DNA of 32,663 bases from Elusimicrobiota bacterium (GTDB taxonomy: Bacteria > Elusimicrobiota > Elusimicrobia > UBA1565 > UBA9628), in NCBI GenBank assembly GCA_027451985.1, contig DAIDHS010000024.1, positions 1-32,663 of the forward strand, in the 5' to 3' direction. The notes beneath the pieces were generated by a model that saw only the letters and a list, made by a program, of their open reading frames with translations, ran no database searches and had not been told where the DNA came from. The first letter of the stretch is position 1, and each line of letters begins with the position of its first letter. The position numbers and the translations under genes are program-made. This document shows, piece after piece, positions 23,698 through 32,572 of this stretch.

Positions 23698-24074
23698 GGG
23701 AAAAGCCCGACCACCCACTGGCCCGGCTCGGACTCCGGGTTAATGCCGAGGCGCTTGAGCCCCAATTCGGCGTCTGCTTGCGTGGGACGGCGCCCGCTAA
23801 TCCACTGCTTGACCGGCGAAGACTCGCCGGGTTTGGTCGGCATGCTGTAGCCCAGGTAAACCGCGACGCCCGCGATGAAGAGCCCCTCCATCGCGACCTT
23901 GGCCAAGCCGGGGCTCCAATTCATGAGCTTGAAGAGAAGATAAAGCCCGCCGGACGCGATGAGAATCGCGGGGAAGCAACTAAACCCCCATGCCGCGCTG
24001 GTCCAATAGGGATATGCGACGAGATAATAGAGGTAGACCAGAACGCCGTAGAAGGCAAATCGGAGAATTGCCAT
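23688..24074 (-). CDS. Small membrane protein of unknown function
   Basis: About 128 residues with three or four hydrophobic segments in the first 80 residues (LRFAFYGVLVYLYYLVAYPY, WGFSCFPAILIASGGLYLLF, LFIAGVAVYLGYS). A soluble tail SGRRPTQADAELGLKRLGIN follows and could face the cytoplasm. ATG 24074 is preferred because it begins directly at the first membrane segment; ATG 24101 would add nine residues. It is the last gene of the TonB-type operon, about 95 bases after the TonB-like gene. Not recognised. Confidence 0.75.
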   Translation of the reverse strand: MAILRFAFYGVLVYLYYLVAYPYWTSAAWGFSCFPAILIASGGLYLLFKLMNWSPGLAKVAMEGLFIAGVAVYLGYSMPTKPGESSPVKQWISGRRPTQADAELGLKRLGINPESEPGQWVVGLFPYR

Positions 24075-24169
24075 TGGATTTTCCGGACCCGCCACCAGCA
24101 TACGCGGGGCGTGTCACGGATTTATTTCGTGCACCTGGAGGCCGCGCGGATCGGTCTGCTGCGCGGCTT

Positions 24170-24868
24170 TTAGGACGACGTCAGGGTGAGGTGGATGGTC
24201 AAAAACGGCTTCTTGAATCCCGTGGGCAGCGGGGGAAACGGCGCCGCATCCTGGACCGCGCCGAGCGCCGTCAAGTCGAAGCCCGCGTCGCCGGAGCTTT
24301 GTTCCGTGCGCAGATCCGTGATGTGGCCGTCGGGCAGGATGGAGAAGACCACCACGCTGCTGCCGTTGCCGCTCGGCATCTGCGCGGACCACTGGCGCCA
24401 CAGCGCCATGCGAATCTGGCTGATGTACCAGGGATAGGGGAAATCCGAGAGCTGCATGCTCACTGAGCCCGGCACGGAAGCACCCGCTGCGGGCGCGGAT
24501 TGCACCTCAGGCGCCGCGGATTCTTGGGCCGGCTTGGAAGCTGAGACATCTTGATATCCCTGCAAAAGGCTCGGCGCCGGCAGAGCCTCGTGCCGGCTTC
24601 GGCGGCTGAACTCCGGCCGCGACTTGTGCTCCTCCATATGGCCGGCAGGCGCTTTGGCGGCGGCTGGCGCGGAGGCTTTGGCGGCCTGGGCGCCCTGGTT
24701 CTCCTGAATGGACGGTGCCGGACCCACGACTTCGATGGTGTAAACGCCGTTCATGGGAGCCTTAGCCCGCATCAGGGCCAGGATGAGAAGCAGGGCCAAG
24801 CCCGCGTGCAGGGCTGCCGAGTAGCGCAGATAAGGCTTGAGGTCGTTTGGAACGAATGTTCTGTTCAC
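24170..24868 (-). CDS. TonB/TolA-like energy transducer
   Basis: About 232 residues from GTG 24868 (a TTG two codons upstream is also possible). An N-terminal membrane anchor (LRYSAALHAGLALLLILALM) is followed by a long A/P/S/E-rich periplasmic spacer (about 50-140). The TonB/TolA-type C-terminal domain has WYISQIRMALWRQWSAQMPS, VVVFSILPDGHITDLRTEQS, SGDAGFDLTALGAVQDAAPF and PPLPTGF. Together with the upstream ExbB- and ExbD-like proteins it should carry proton-motive energy to an outer-membrane partner. Whether it is TonB (receptor energising) or TolA (envelope constriction) cannot be decided: no tolB, pal or TonB-dependent receptor lies in the window. Confidence 0.87.
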   Translation of the reverse strand: MNRTFVPNDLKPYLRYSAALHAGLALLLILALMRAKAPMNGVYTIEVVGPAPSIQENQGAQAAKASAPAAAKAPAGHMEEHKSRPEFSRRSRHEALPAPSLLQGYQDVSASKPAQESAAPEVQSAPAAGASVPGSVSMQLSDFPYPWYISQIRMALWRQWSAQMPSGNGSSVVVFSILPDGHITDLRTEQSSGDAGFDLTALGAVQDAAPFPPLPTGFKKPFLTIHLTLTSS

Positions 24869-24911
24869 GCCCAATCCGGAACCGCGGAATCCGCTAAAAT
24901 GATGGCGGCGC

Positions 24912-25322
24912 CTAGGGCCGCGCCTCTACGCCCACGCCCATCTTGCCCACGCCTAGACGCTTGGCGGCGTCCAAGACCGCCACGACGCGCTCGACCGCCA
25001 CGCTCTTGTCGGCCTGCACCAGAACCGTTTTGCTGCGCGCGCCGCCCAAACGCAAAGAGAGTTCGCGCGTCAAGTCGTCCCAACTTACGGGCCGCCCCTC
25101 GATGAGCAGTGTGCCGTTGCGGGCGATTTCGACGTGGACGGTGGTCGCGGCGGGAACCGGACTGCCGGAAGAGGCCTTGGGGAGTTTCACGGAAAGCTCG
25201 GATTGGACCATCATGGGCGTCAAAACCATGAAGATGATGACCAGGATGAGCGAGACGTCGATGAGCGGGACGAGGTTCATCTCCGCGATGAGGCGCTTTC
25301 GGCCCGGCCGTCGGACGTTCAC
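24912..25322 (-). CDS. ExbD/TolR-family protein
   Basis: A 136-residue component of a proton-driven inner-membrane motor. A single N-terminal membrane segment bears the conserved proton-path aspartate (Asp22 in NLVPLIDVSLILVIIFMVLT). A periplasmic domain follows (VQSELSVKLPKAS, TLLIEGRPVSWDDLTREL, TVLVQADKSVAVERVVAVLD, AKRLGVGKMGVGVE). Its GTG start overlaps the ExbB/TolQ stop (GTGA), so stoichiometric coupling is likely. Confidence 0.95.
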   Translation of the reverse strand: MNVRRPGRKRLIAEMNLVPLIDVSLILVIIFMVLTPMMVQSELSVKLPKASSGSPVPAATTVHVEIARNGTLLIEGRPVSWDDLTRELSLRLGGARSKTVLVQADKSVAVERVVAVLDAAKRLGVGKMGVGVEARP

Positions 25323-25951
25323 GAGGACTTCTGCGCCTTATCCGAAAGACTGTCCAGGATTTCGTCCGAGATCCAGTCCATCTCATCGGAAAAACGCTCC
25401 GTCCTTGAGTTGAAATAGTTGTAGGCGGCGACGGCCGGGATGGCCACGAAGAGCCCGGTGGCCGTGCAGACCAAGGCCTCTGAGATGCCGATAGCGACCA
25501 CGCCCGGACCCGCGCCCGCGACCGAGGCCAGATCCCGGAAGGCGCGCATGACGCCGACCACCGTGCCGAAGAGGCCGATAAAGGGCGCCACGCTGGCGAT
25601 GGTGCCCAAAGTCGAGAGCCGGTTTTGCAGAAGAGCCGCGGCCCGCTCGCTGGCTCGTTCGGCCCCGCGCTTGCGCTCCTCTCGCGCGCTGGCGCCTACC
25701 AAACTCGCCATTACCACGCCCTGCGCCAGGCCCTGATGGCGTCGGCACAGCGACATGGCCTCGGAGAAGTCGCGCGCCGCGATGAATTTGCGGATTTTTT
25801 CCAGGAATTCGGAAGTTCCCTTGATGGATTTATCAAAGTAACGCCAGCGCTCCCAAATAAGCGCCAGGGAATAAACGGAAAGAAAAATCAGGAATATAAG
25901 GGTCACGCCTCCTGAAACGATGATTTCCTTGAGGCCGACGTGCATTTCCAT
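25319..25951 (-). CDS. ExbB/TolQ-family proton channel protein
   Basis: A 210-residue polytopic inner-membrane protein with three membrane segments (VSGGVTLIFLIFLSVYSLAL; TLGTIASVAPFIGLFGTVVG; ISEALVCTATGLFVAIPAVA). The family core APFIGLFGTVVGVMRAF and ALVCTATGLFVAIPAV is intact. It forms the proton channel with the ExbD-like protein. ATG 25951 or the ATG two codons later may be the start; neither has a strong Shine-Dalgarno. It follows the lipoprotein gene by 48 bases in the same operon. Confidence 0.95.
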   Translation of the reverse strand: MEMHVGLKEIIVSGGVTLIFLIFLSVYSLALIWERWRYFDKSIKGTSEFLEKIRKFIAARDFSEAMSLCRRHQGLAQGVVMASLVGASAREERKRGAERASERAAALLQNRLSTLGTIASVAPFIGLFGTVVGVMRAFRDLASVAGAGPGVVAIGISEALVCTATGLFVAIPAVAAYNYFNSRTERFSDEMDWISDEILDSLSDKAQKSS

Positions 25952-25999
25952 GCCGGAATTATCCCAAATCCCGGGGAGGGATTCAATCCGGCGGGCGGC

Positions 26000-26548
26000 T
26001 CAGCGGGAGGGCTTGAAGCTCTGCACCACGTCGCGGAAAACGCTCTCGCTGTCGGCGACGGCGTCGTCTGGGCACATGTAGACCAAAGCGTAGAATCCGT
26101 CTTTGGCCGAGATAAGGTAATCTTCCTCCCGAATCCGCTCCGTCTTACGGGAATTGAGAACGGGCCGCGGAGACTCCATGGAGAAATAATAGGCGCCGCC
26201 GCTCTCTCCCACGTCCTCCTGAATCATGGGGACCGAGCTCGAAGCGGAGATCGTCTCGCGGCGGTAATAGTCCTCGGGATCGGAAAAATCGGTGCTGGCG
26301 TAGCGGTAGATAGCGATGGAAGCCGAGTTGGCGTACGCCCCGTCCGGAGGACCGAAGAAAGAGACCAAGGAGCCGCCCTCGTTTTCAAGGACGCGCCAAT
26401 TGCCCGGAACCGCGCAGGAGAACTTTCCGGTCGGAGAGGTGTAGGTTACCGCGCCTGGGAAACTCGGCGCCTTGCGAGAGCAAGCCGCAGCGGCCAGCGC
26501 CGCCGCCAAGCAGGCCGCCACGGGCCCGGCGCCCCTAATTCTCCGCAT
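26000..26548 (-). CDS. Putative lipoprotein of unknown function
   Basis: A 182-residue protein with an N-terminal signal ending in a lipobox (LAAAAC, Cys23). The mature part has VTYTSPTGKFSCAVPGNWRV, GGSLVSFFGPP, SASIAIYRYASTDFSDPEDY and a terminal FRDVVQSFKP. The start 'P-x-G-x-F-x-x-x-VPxNW' and ending 'F...V.SFK' recall the PsbP/DUF1795-like beta fold, but this is a tentative resemblance. The ATG lies 14 bases inside the end of the upstream HExxH gene. Probably part of the same envelope operon as the ExbB/ExbD/TonB-like genes. Confidence 0.82.
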   Translation of the reverse strand: MRRIRGAGPVAACLAAALAAAACSRKAPSFPGAVTYTSPTGKFSCAVPGNWRVLENEGGSLVSFFGPPDGAYANSASIAIYRYASTDFSDPEDYYRRETISASSSVPMIQEDVGESGGAYYFSMESPRPVLNSRKTERIREEDYLISAKDGFYALVYMCPDDAVADSESVFRDVVQSFKPSR

Positions 26549-28631
26549 CCATCTCGCCTTGAGCGTTCAATTTTTTCAGGACCGCCTCGATCTTGTCCGA
26601 GGCAGCGGAATCGTAGATTTCCTGCGCCAGCGAGTCCGCCAGCCTGAGATTCAGCACGACGGCTCGTCGCGCGCCTTTGCCGGACTTCGCCCCGGCCAGC
26701 GCCTCGCTGATGAAATCGTCGGCAGCCTCCTCGGCTTGTACGATGGCCTGACCGTCTTGTGGAATCGCCGCGAACGCGTAAGCCGCATAGATGTCCGAGT
26801 ACCGGTCCTCTATGCTTTTGGCGCGGCGCAGATCGAAAAGTCGGGCGCGGGCGCGCCCAAGTGCCGCTTGTTGAACTTGCGCAATGATCCGGCTGTCTTT
26901 CGCCCCTAGAATGTTCGCCGATTCCGCCAAGGCCTTGGCTCCGGCTAAATCGTTCAAAGCAGCGTCGGAAGATTCTTTCCGGCTGCGCGCCAAAGCCTGC
27001 GCGGCAATAATCGGGAATCGGGACTTCGCTTCGGACTGCATGGTTTTGTAGCTCCCTGAGAGAAATTTCCTGGTCCGTGCCTGGTAATCCCTCTGGAATC
27101 TGCCCAGCGCGTCGCTGGTCTCGTCAAGCCCCATAATCTTGACGAGTTCTTTGCCTAAAAGCGGCAGAGATTTGAGCCCAAGGGCCAAAGAGCCGCTCTT
27201 TTCGCGCCGCACGATCTCCTCAGCCGTCGGAATGTCCGCGGCCTCAACGCTGTCCCCGCTTAAATACTGCTGATCAATGCCCTGGAGGAACTGGTTATAG
27301 TTAGCCAGCATGGACTGCAGCTGCGGCATCCAATCCTGGTAATTGGAGTTGGCCAGGGAGGCGCGCGGATGAGCCAGGATCTGCGCCATCATGTAGCGCA
27401 TCTGCGTGGTGTAGGCTTCGTGCTCATTCTCCAGAATATCTCCCGGCGTATAGGGACCAGTGGGAACTTCCCGGTCTAGCGCCGCGTGGGTAAGTTCGTG
27501 CGCGATGACAAAGTCGTTGTTGCGGATGAAGCGATTGAACACCGCGGGATGCGCCAGCAGCCAGGCGTTCATCTTATTCGAGTCCTGGTGAAGCGTCCGC
27601 TTCTGCGCGTTGGAGAGCGCGTTGAAGGCCGGATCGTCCAGAATATACTTGCGATTGAATATCACCGTGTCGTTGCCGGGGAAATAGGCCGCGGCGTCGA
27701 AGTCGCCCAAATTGCCGACCAAGAAGGCGGGCAGCCGGATTTCTCCGCCCTTGTCTTCGAAACGCTTCATGAGTTCAGCGCCAACGGGATTTTGCAGAAG
27801 GACGGCCTGGGTCTTGGCCGCGCACAACGCGCCCAGCTTCGCTTCTGTCGAATTAAAGTAGGATTGGGACGCCTTGGCGTTCCATTCTCCAGTGCGTACT
27901 GCGGGGAAATTATTCGCCGCAAGGAAATCCTTGAAGGACTCTTGCCCATCGAAGAAGCGGGTTAGATCCCGATCCGCCCGAAGGAAGTCGCCGCGCAATT
28001 CTCCCGCAGGCAGGCTCGCCCGCAGGCTGATCATCCCCGCCAGGGCTGGCGGCAGAGACTTTTTGCCGGTAATGTTGAGGGACATCCGGGAGATCTCGTC
28101 GCGCGCCGCGGCGCTTAAAGGCCTGCCTGGAGGCTGCGTGGCTAGGAAAGCGGCGACGCGCTCGACCAAATCCTGGGATTTCTGCAGCATATCCTGCTGC
28201 CGGAAGGACGCCTCGTCGAGATAAGTCAGCGCTGAAATCTTGCCGTGTTCATCCCGACAGAGCACGCGGTCGGGCTCGAAGCGGCACCGGTCCTCGGAGT
28301 ACAAATCGCTTTTTTCATCTGGTCCGATGGGATTTTTATCCGTGTCGTACGCGGCCAGGAAGGCGCTCATCTGCCCCTGAGTGAGCACGGCGCCGCCAGG
28401 TCCCAGGACGCGCCCGGTCTTATCGTCGATGCGCCAGCACAAGGACGCCAACTTGCTCCTCTGATCCTTGGTCAGGGAAGGCTTGGCGGAGATCGCGGAA
28501 TACGGCGCTTGCGACGCGCCTGCGGCCAAGGCGCCGGGCGGAGGGTAAATCGGGGCGGCGCAAAAAGAGGCGCCGGCGAAAGCGGCCGGCGCGAAAGCGA
28601 TGAAGAAAATCGCAGTGCGGCAGAAACTCAC
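26535..28631 (-). CDS. Exported protein with HExxH zinc-protease-like motif
   Basis: A 698-residue protein starting with GTG and a signal peptide (CRTAIFFIAFAPAAFAGASF). The only recognisable motif is HELTH at 378-382 in FVIAHELTHAALDRE. It is followed about 20 residues later by ENEHEAYTTQM (401-411), which could supply a gluzincin-type Glu ligand (Glu403 or Glu405). The C-terminal 250 residues are predominantly helical (SRKESSDAALNDLAGAKALA). A calcium-binding-like DTDKNPIGPDE occurs at 96-106. The protein has no overall match I can name, so peptidase activity is a hypothesis from the motif. First gene of the operon leading to ExbB/ExbD/TonB. The GTG is chosen because it follows a consensus promoter by 6 bases and opens the signal peptide. 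Confidence 0.82.
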   Translation of the reverse strand: MSFCRTAIFFIAFAPAAFAGASFCAAPIYPPPGALAAGASQAPYSAISAKPSLTKDQRSKLASLCWRIDDKTGRVLGPGGAVLTQGQMSAFLAAYDTDKNPIGPDEKSDLYSEDRCRFEPDRVLCRDEHGKISALTYLDEASFRQQDMLQKSQDLVERVAAFLATQPPGRPLSAAARDEISRMSLNITGKKSLPPALAGMISLRASLPAGELRGDFLRADRDLTRFFDGQESFKDFLAANNFPAVRTGEWNAKASQSYFNSTEAKLGALCAAKTQAVLLQNPVGAELMKRFEDKGGEIRLPAFLVGNLGDFDAAAYFPGNDTVIFNRKYILDDPAFNALSNAQKRTLHQDSNKMNAWLLAHPAVFNRFIRNNDFVIAHELTHAALDREVPTGPYTPGDILENEHEAYTTQMRYMMAQILAHPRASLANSNYQDWMPQLQSMLANYNQFLQGIDQQYLSGDSVEAADIPTAEEIVRREKSGSLALGLKSLPLLGKELVKIMGLDETSDALGRFQRDYQARTRKFLSGSYKTMQSEAKSRFPIIAAQALARSRKESSDAALNDLAGAKALAESANILGAKDSRIIAQVQQAALGRARARLFDLRRAKSIEDRYSDIYAAYAFAAIPQDGQAIVQAEEAADDFISEALAGAKSGKGARRAVVLNLRLADSLAQEIYDSAASDKIEAVLKKLNAQGEMDAEN

Positions 28632-28637
28632 AAGACG

Positions 28638-28666
28638 AATATAGGCCCTTGCATGGCCTTTGTCAA
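28638..28666 (-). promoter_or_regulatory. Consensus promoter of the HExxH-ExbB-ExbD-TonB operon, leaderless
   Basis: Read on the - strand: a perfect TTGACA (28666-28661), a 17-base spacer and TATATT (28643-28638). Six bases separate the hexamer from the GTG at 28631, so transcription should begin within a base of the start codon. No Shine-Dalgarno is possible. Confidence 0.72.
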
Positions 28667-28678
28667 GGGCCGATCTGG

Positions 28679-28684
28679 TAAAAT
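28679..28684 (+). promoter_or_regulatory. Predicted -10 element of the 28694 gene
   Basis: TAAAAT, ending 9 bases before the ATG at 28694. No convincing -35 is placed at 16-18 bases upstream; the region is shared with the divergent promoter at 28638-28666. Confidence 0.4.
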
Positions 28685-28693
28685 GTCCGGGCT

Positions 28694-29782
28694 ATGTTCG
28701 CAAAAAAATGCAAGAAGGCGGAGGCGATTGCGATCCTGGCCGCGGCGCTCGCGGGCTGCGCGCACCGCGCCCTCGCCCTCTCTCCCATCACCGTGGCCGT
28801 GCCTCCGGGCTGGCAGCAGGTCAAGACCGCCTCGGCCCCCGTGGTTCTGGCCTTGAAAGGCCCCTCGCAGAGTTCCTTCATGCTGGCGGCGGGACCCGCG
28901 GCCATGGACATGACCGACCAGCCGGGCTTAGGCGCCATGCTGGCCGATATCCTTGACGCCTTCAATCGCAAGGACATGGCCGATTTCACCGCGGCGGGAG
29001 ACGTGCAAGATCAGACTTTTCCCAACGGTCTCACCGCTCACTATTTGAAAGCCACGGCTCCGGGCAAGCCTCCGCTCATCCTGGTCGCCCTTCAAATCGG
29101 AAACCAAAATTTCGTCGGAACCCTTATAAGCAACATTCCGGATCTCATGCTTCCCGCCATCGTGGGCTCGCTGAGCGCCCCCGGCGCTCCCAAGGCCGAG
29201 AGCGCGTCCACGGGTCCGGACGCGGGGCAAAGCTCGGACGGGCAGTTGGCTTTCACTCTGGAACCAGAATGGGTTCGAGTCCCGGATGCAACGGCCCAAG
29301 CCGCGGACCCCGACACGGTCTTCGAGATTAAGGCCCTGGGCTCGCAGATGAGCGTGACCAAGGCCAAGGACGCGGAAACCGTGCCCATCGCTGAAGAGCC
29401 GGACGTCGTCCTGCAGATGGCCAAGCAAATCCCGGAAGCCGCCGCGCGGACCGTCCGCGCGGCGCGATTTTTGCATACACCTGCCGGACCCGAGCTCATC
29501 TACGCCGCGGCGCAAAGCAAGTCTGGCGGCGCTCAGTATGTGGTGGGCTACCTGCCCTGGGCGTATCTCGGCTATTCGGTCCTGGCCAGCGGGCCCAACG
29601 CCGAAAAGCTGGTCCGGACCCTCTTTTCCAGCCTGACGCTGGGATCATCGGCCATCCCTGGCTTGGTGGCGGCCACGCCGTCCCTACCCTCCTGGACCTG
29701 GGTCCAAAGCGCAGAAGTCGGCGCGGCGATTCTGGCCGTCCTGGCCGTAGGCTTGTTTTTCGCTCTGCGCCGGCGCAAATAG
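28694..29782 (+). CDS. Exported, membrane-anchored protein with two related domains
   Basis: A 362-residue protein with an N-terminal signal (AIAILAAALAGCAHRALALS). LAGC could be a lipobox, otherwise cleavage falls after ALA. A single C-terminal membrane segment (VGAAILAVLAVGLFFALRRR) ends in a basic stop-transfer tail. The exposed part seems to be a tandem pair: each half opens with a beta-strand pattern ending in Trp (ITVAVPPGWQQV; LAFTLEPEWVRV). Each closes with a helix of the form '...LP.IVGSLS' or '...KLVRTLFSSLT'. A Pro/Ser/Gly linker near residues 160-185 separates them. No family recognised. The ATG has no Shine-Dalgarno and follows a TAAAAT element by 9 bases. Divergent from the HExxH operon. 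Confidence 0.82.
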   Translation: MFAKKCKKAEAIAILAAALAGCAHRALALSPITVAVPPGWQQVKTASAPVVLALKGPSQSSFMLAAGPAAMDMTDQPGLGAMLADILDAFNRKDMADFTAAGDVQDQTFPNGLTAHYLKATAPGKPPLILVALQIGNQNFVGTLISNIPDLMLPAIVGSLSAPGAPKAESASTGPDAGQSSDGQLAFTLEPEWVRVPDATAQAADPDTVFEIKALGSQMSVTKAKDAETVPIAEEPDVVLQMAKQIPEAAARTVRAARFLHTPAGPELIYAAAQSKSGGAQYVVGYLPWAYLGYSVLASGPNAEKLVRTLFSSLTLGSSAIPGLVAATPSLPSWTWVQSAEVGAAILAVLAVGLFFALRRRK

Positions 29783-29799
29783 CTCCGCCCGCTCCGATT

Positions 29800-29808
29800 T
29801 GTTATCAT
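29800..29808 (+). promoter_or_regulatory. Predicted extended -10 promoter of ettA, leaderless
   Basis: TGT followed by TATCAT at 29803-29808, ending 7 bases before the ATG at 29816. There is no clear -35, which an extended -10 can tolerate. No Shine-Dalgarno lies between. Confidence 0.5.
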
Positions 29809-29815
29809 AGCGCCT

Positions 29816-31507
<1,692 letters not shown>

Positions 31508-31520
31508 TGTCTGAATTTGG

Positions 31521-32345
31521 TCATTTAAGCAACTCAACGATATCCGCGATCTCCCACACATGATCCGTTAGTCCCGTTTTCATCGCGGGAGTAACCCGTA
31601 AGCTCTGATGAATCCGGCAGAAGTTGTAATACATGAAGTGAAGCGCGACCGCGTGTTCTAAGTTCTGAATCTTCTTAGAAAACGCGTTAGTCAGCCGCGT
31701 AAACCGACGCATCCCCATCCTCATAGTAAGGTTAGAGCGTTCCACAAAGCTGGTAGAGATATTTTTCTTTAGAGGCTTGCCCTCTATTATGTCCTCCCGA
31801 ACGCCGATACATTCGCCGGGGCTATATTTGCCCTCCGGTCCAACTGTAGGGCCGTAAATCTTCACCAGCTGGCTAAAGTCGATATTACCCCTAAAAGCCT
31901 TCTCCACGGCCCGGATATAGGCTTTATGGCCGTCCGTGGTAAGCTGGACGCGGTTAGCCAAGCGCGGGGCTAGTCCCTTTATAAAGATAGTGGCGTCTGC
32001 CGCGTTGCGGCTTCCAATGTGCCAATGCGCGATTAACTTTGTATCGGCATCCAAGGCCGTCCAAGTCCAAACATCGCCAAAGCCTAGCCGTCCGCGTAAG
32101 AGCTTCGGCACATTCTTTTCCTTGGCGTAGCAGAAGGACCAAATTTCATCGCACTGGATATCCTTGCAAGGGAGATTCTTAAAGGTCCGGTCTTGGTATT
32201 CTTTGCAAGCCGTTCCCACACGGACCAAGAGGCTCATAACAGTGTTCTTGTCCACACCTGTTAGCCGGGCCGTTCCCCGGATAGAATTGCCCTCGACCAA
32301 TGCCGCGATAATTGCAATCTGTTTTTCTTTTGTTAAGTTGTTCAT
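31521..32345 (-). CDS. IS1-type DDE transposase
   Basis: A 274-residue transposase in a single uninterrupted frame, with no programmed frameshift as in classical IS1. The N-terminal helix-turn-helix (IAALVEGNSIRGTARLTGVD, KNTVMSLLVRVG) is followed by the catalytic acids Asp66 (IQCDEIWSF), Asp138 (TTDGHKAY) and Glu202 (FVERSNLTMRM). The C-terminus has FMYYNFCRIHQSLRVTPAMK. All three acids are present, so it may be active. Codon use and GC content are unlike the neighbours, consistent with recent arrival. ATG 32345 follows a consensus promoter by 6 bases. Confidence 0.9.
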   Translation of the reverse strand: MNNLTKEKQIAIIAALVEGNSIRGTARLTGVDKNTVMSLLVRVGTACKEYQDRTFKNLPCKDIQCDEIWSFCYAKEKNVPKLLRGRLGFGDVWTWTALDADTKLIAHWHIGSRNAADATIFIKGLAPRLANRVQLTTDGHKAYIRAVEKAFRGNIDFSQLVKIYGPTVGPEGKYSPGECIGVREDIIEGKPLKKNISTSFVERSNLTMRMGMRRFTRLTNAFSKKIQNLEHAVALHFMYYNFCRIHQSLRVTPAMKTGLTDHVWEIADIVELLK

Positions 32346-32351
32346 ACCTAT

Positions 32352-32383
32352 AGTATACTTGACCGCTCAAGTATTGTCAATAC
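32352..32383 (-). promoter_or_regulatory. Transposase promoter with embedded palindromic operator
   Basis: Read on the - strand: perfect TTGACA (32380-32375), a 17-base spacer and TATACT (32357-32352), then 6 bases to the ATG. The spacer is nearly filled by an inverted repeat with 8-base arms (ATACTTGA at 32355-32362 and TCAAGTAT at 32367-32374) around CCGC. A second palindrome, GTATTGTCAATAC (32371-32383), covers the -35. Both are positioned to block RNA polymerase if bound. Confidence 0.65.
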
Positions 32384-32434
32384 CCAAGACCCTTGCGGGC
32401 CGCGATCTTTTCTGGTATAAGAGACTGGCCGGGG

Positions 32435-32450
32435 AACTAGTTAGCTAGTT
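32435..32450. terminator. AT-rich hairpin next to the small gene
   Basis: AACTAG at 32435-32440 and CTAGTT at 32445-32450 around a TTAG loop, followed on the + strand by TTTTC. The stem is only 6 bases, so a weak terminator at best. It includes the stop codon of the 43-residue gene. Confidence 0.3.
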
Positions 32451-32572
32451 TTTCGGCGCACCCAGAAATGAAAGTATTTAGCCCTTGTAGGGTAAATTAC
32501 TTTCCCGTTCCTGACGATGTACCGGCAGAAGACCTCGACGAATCCACCGTCGGGGTCTTGCTTTTTCCCCAT
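32441..32572 (-). CDS. Small 43-residue protein of unknown function
   Basis: ATG at 32572 with a strong GGAGGTGAT ribosome-binding site upstream, reading 43 codons to TAA at 32441-32443. The protein begins MGKKQDPDGGFVEVFCRYIV and ends YPTRAKYFHFWVRRKTS. It is basic and aromatic-rich with no signal peptide or membrane segment. The strong ribosome-binding site is the main evidence that it is real. It may belong to the mobile region rather than the host chromosome. The 91 bases from it to the window end hold no other gene that I can see. Confidence 0.55.
   Translation of the reverse strand: MGKKQDPDGGFVEVFCRYIVRNGKVIYPTRAKYFHFWVRRKTS

Larger units (their letters stand above)
31508..32390 (-). 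mobile_element. IS1-type insertion sequence, ends not resolved
   Basis: The element contains one transposase gene and its promoter, and is clearly lower in GC than the flanking genes. It sits directly behind the ettA stop. I could not find convincing terminal inverted repeats or a target duplication by eye, so the limits given cover only the transposase gene and its promoter and are approximate. Confidence 0.55.

Noticed and set aside
31508-31530. Terminal inverted repeat of the insertion sequence beginning TGTCTGAATTTGG.
   Set aside because: I could not find its complement anywhere to the right of the transposase, so the element ends stay undefined.
32415-32426. Eleven-base match (minus strand GTCTCTTATAC) to the Tn5 mosaic end.
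   Set aside because: The rest of the 19-base end does not match and there is no associated Tn5-type gene. Taken as coincidence.
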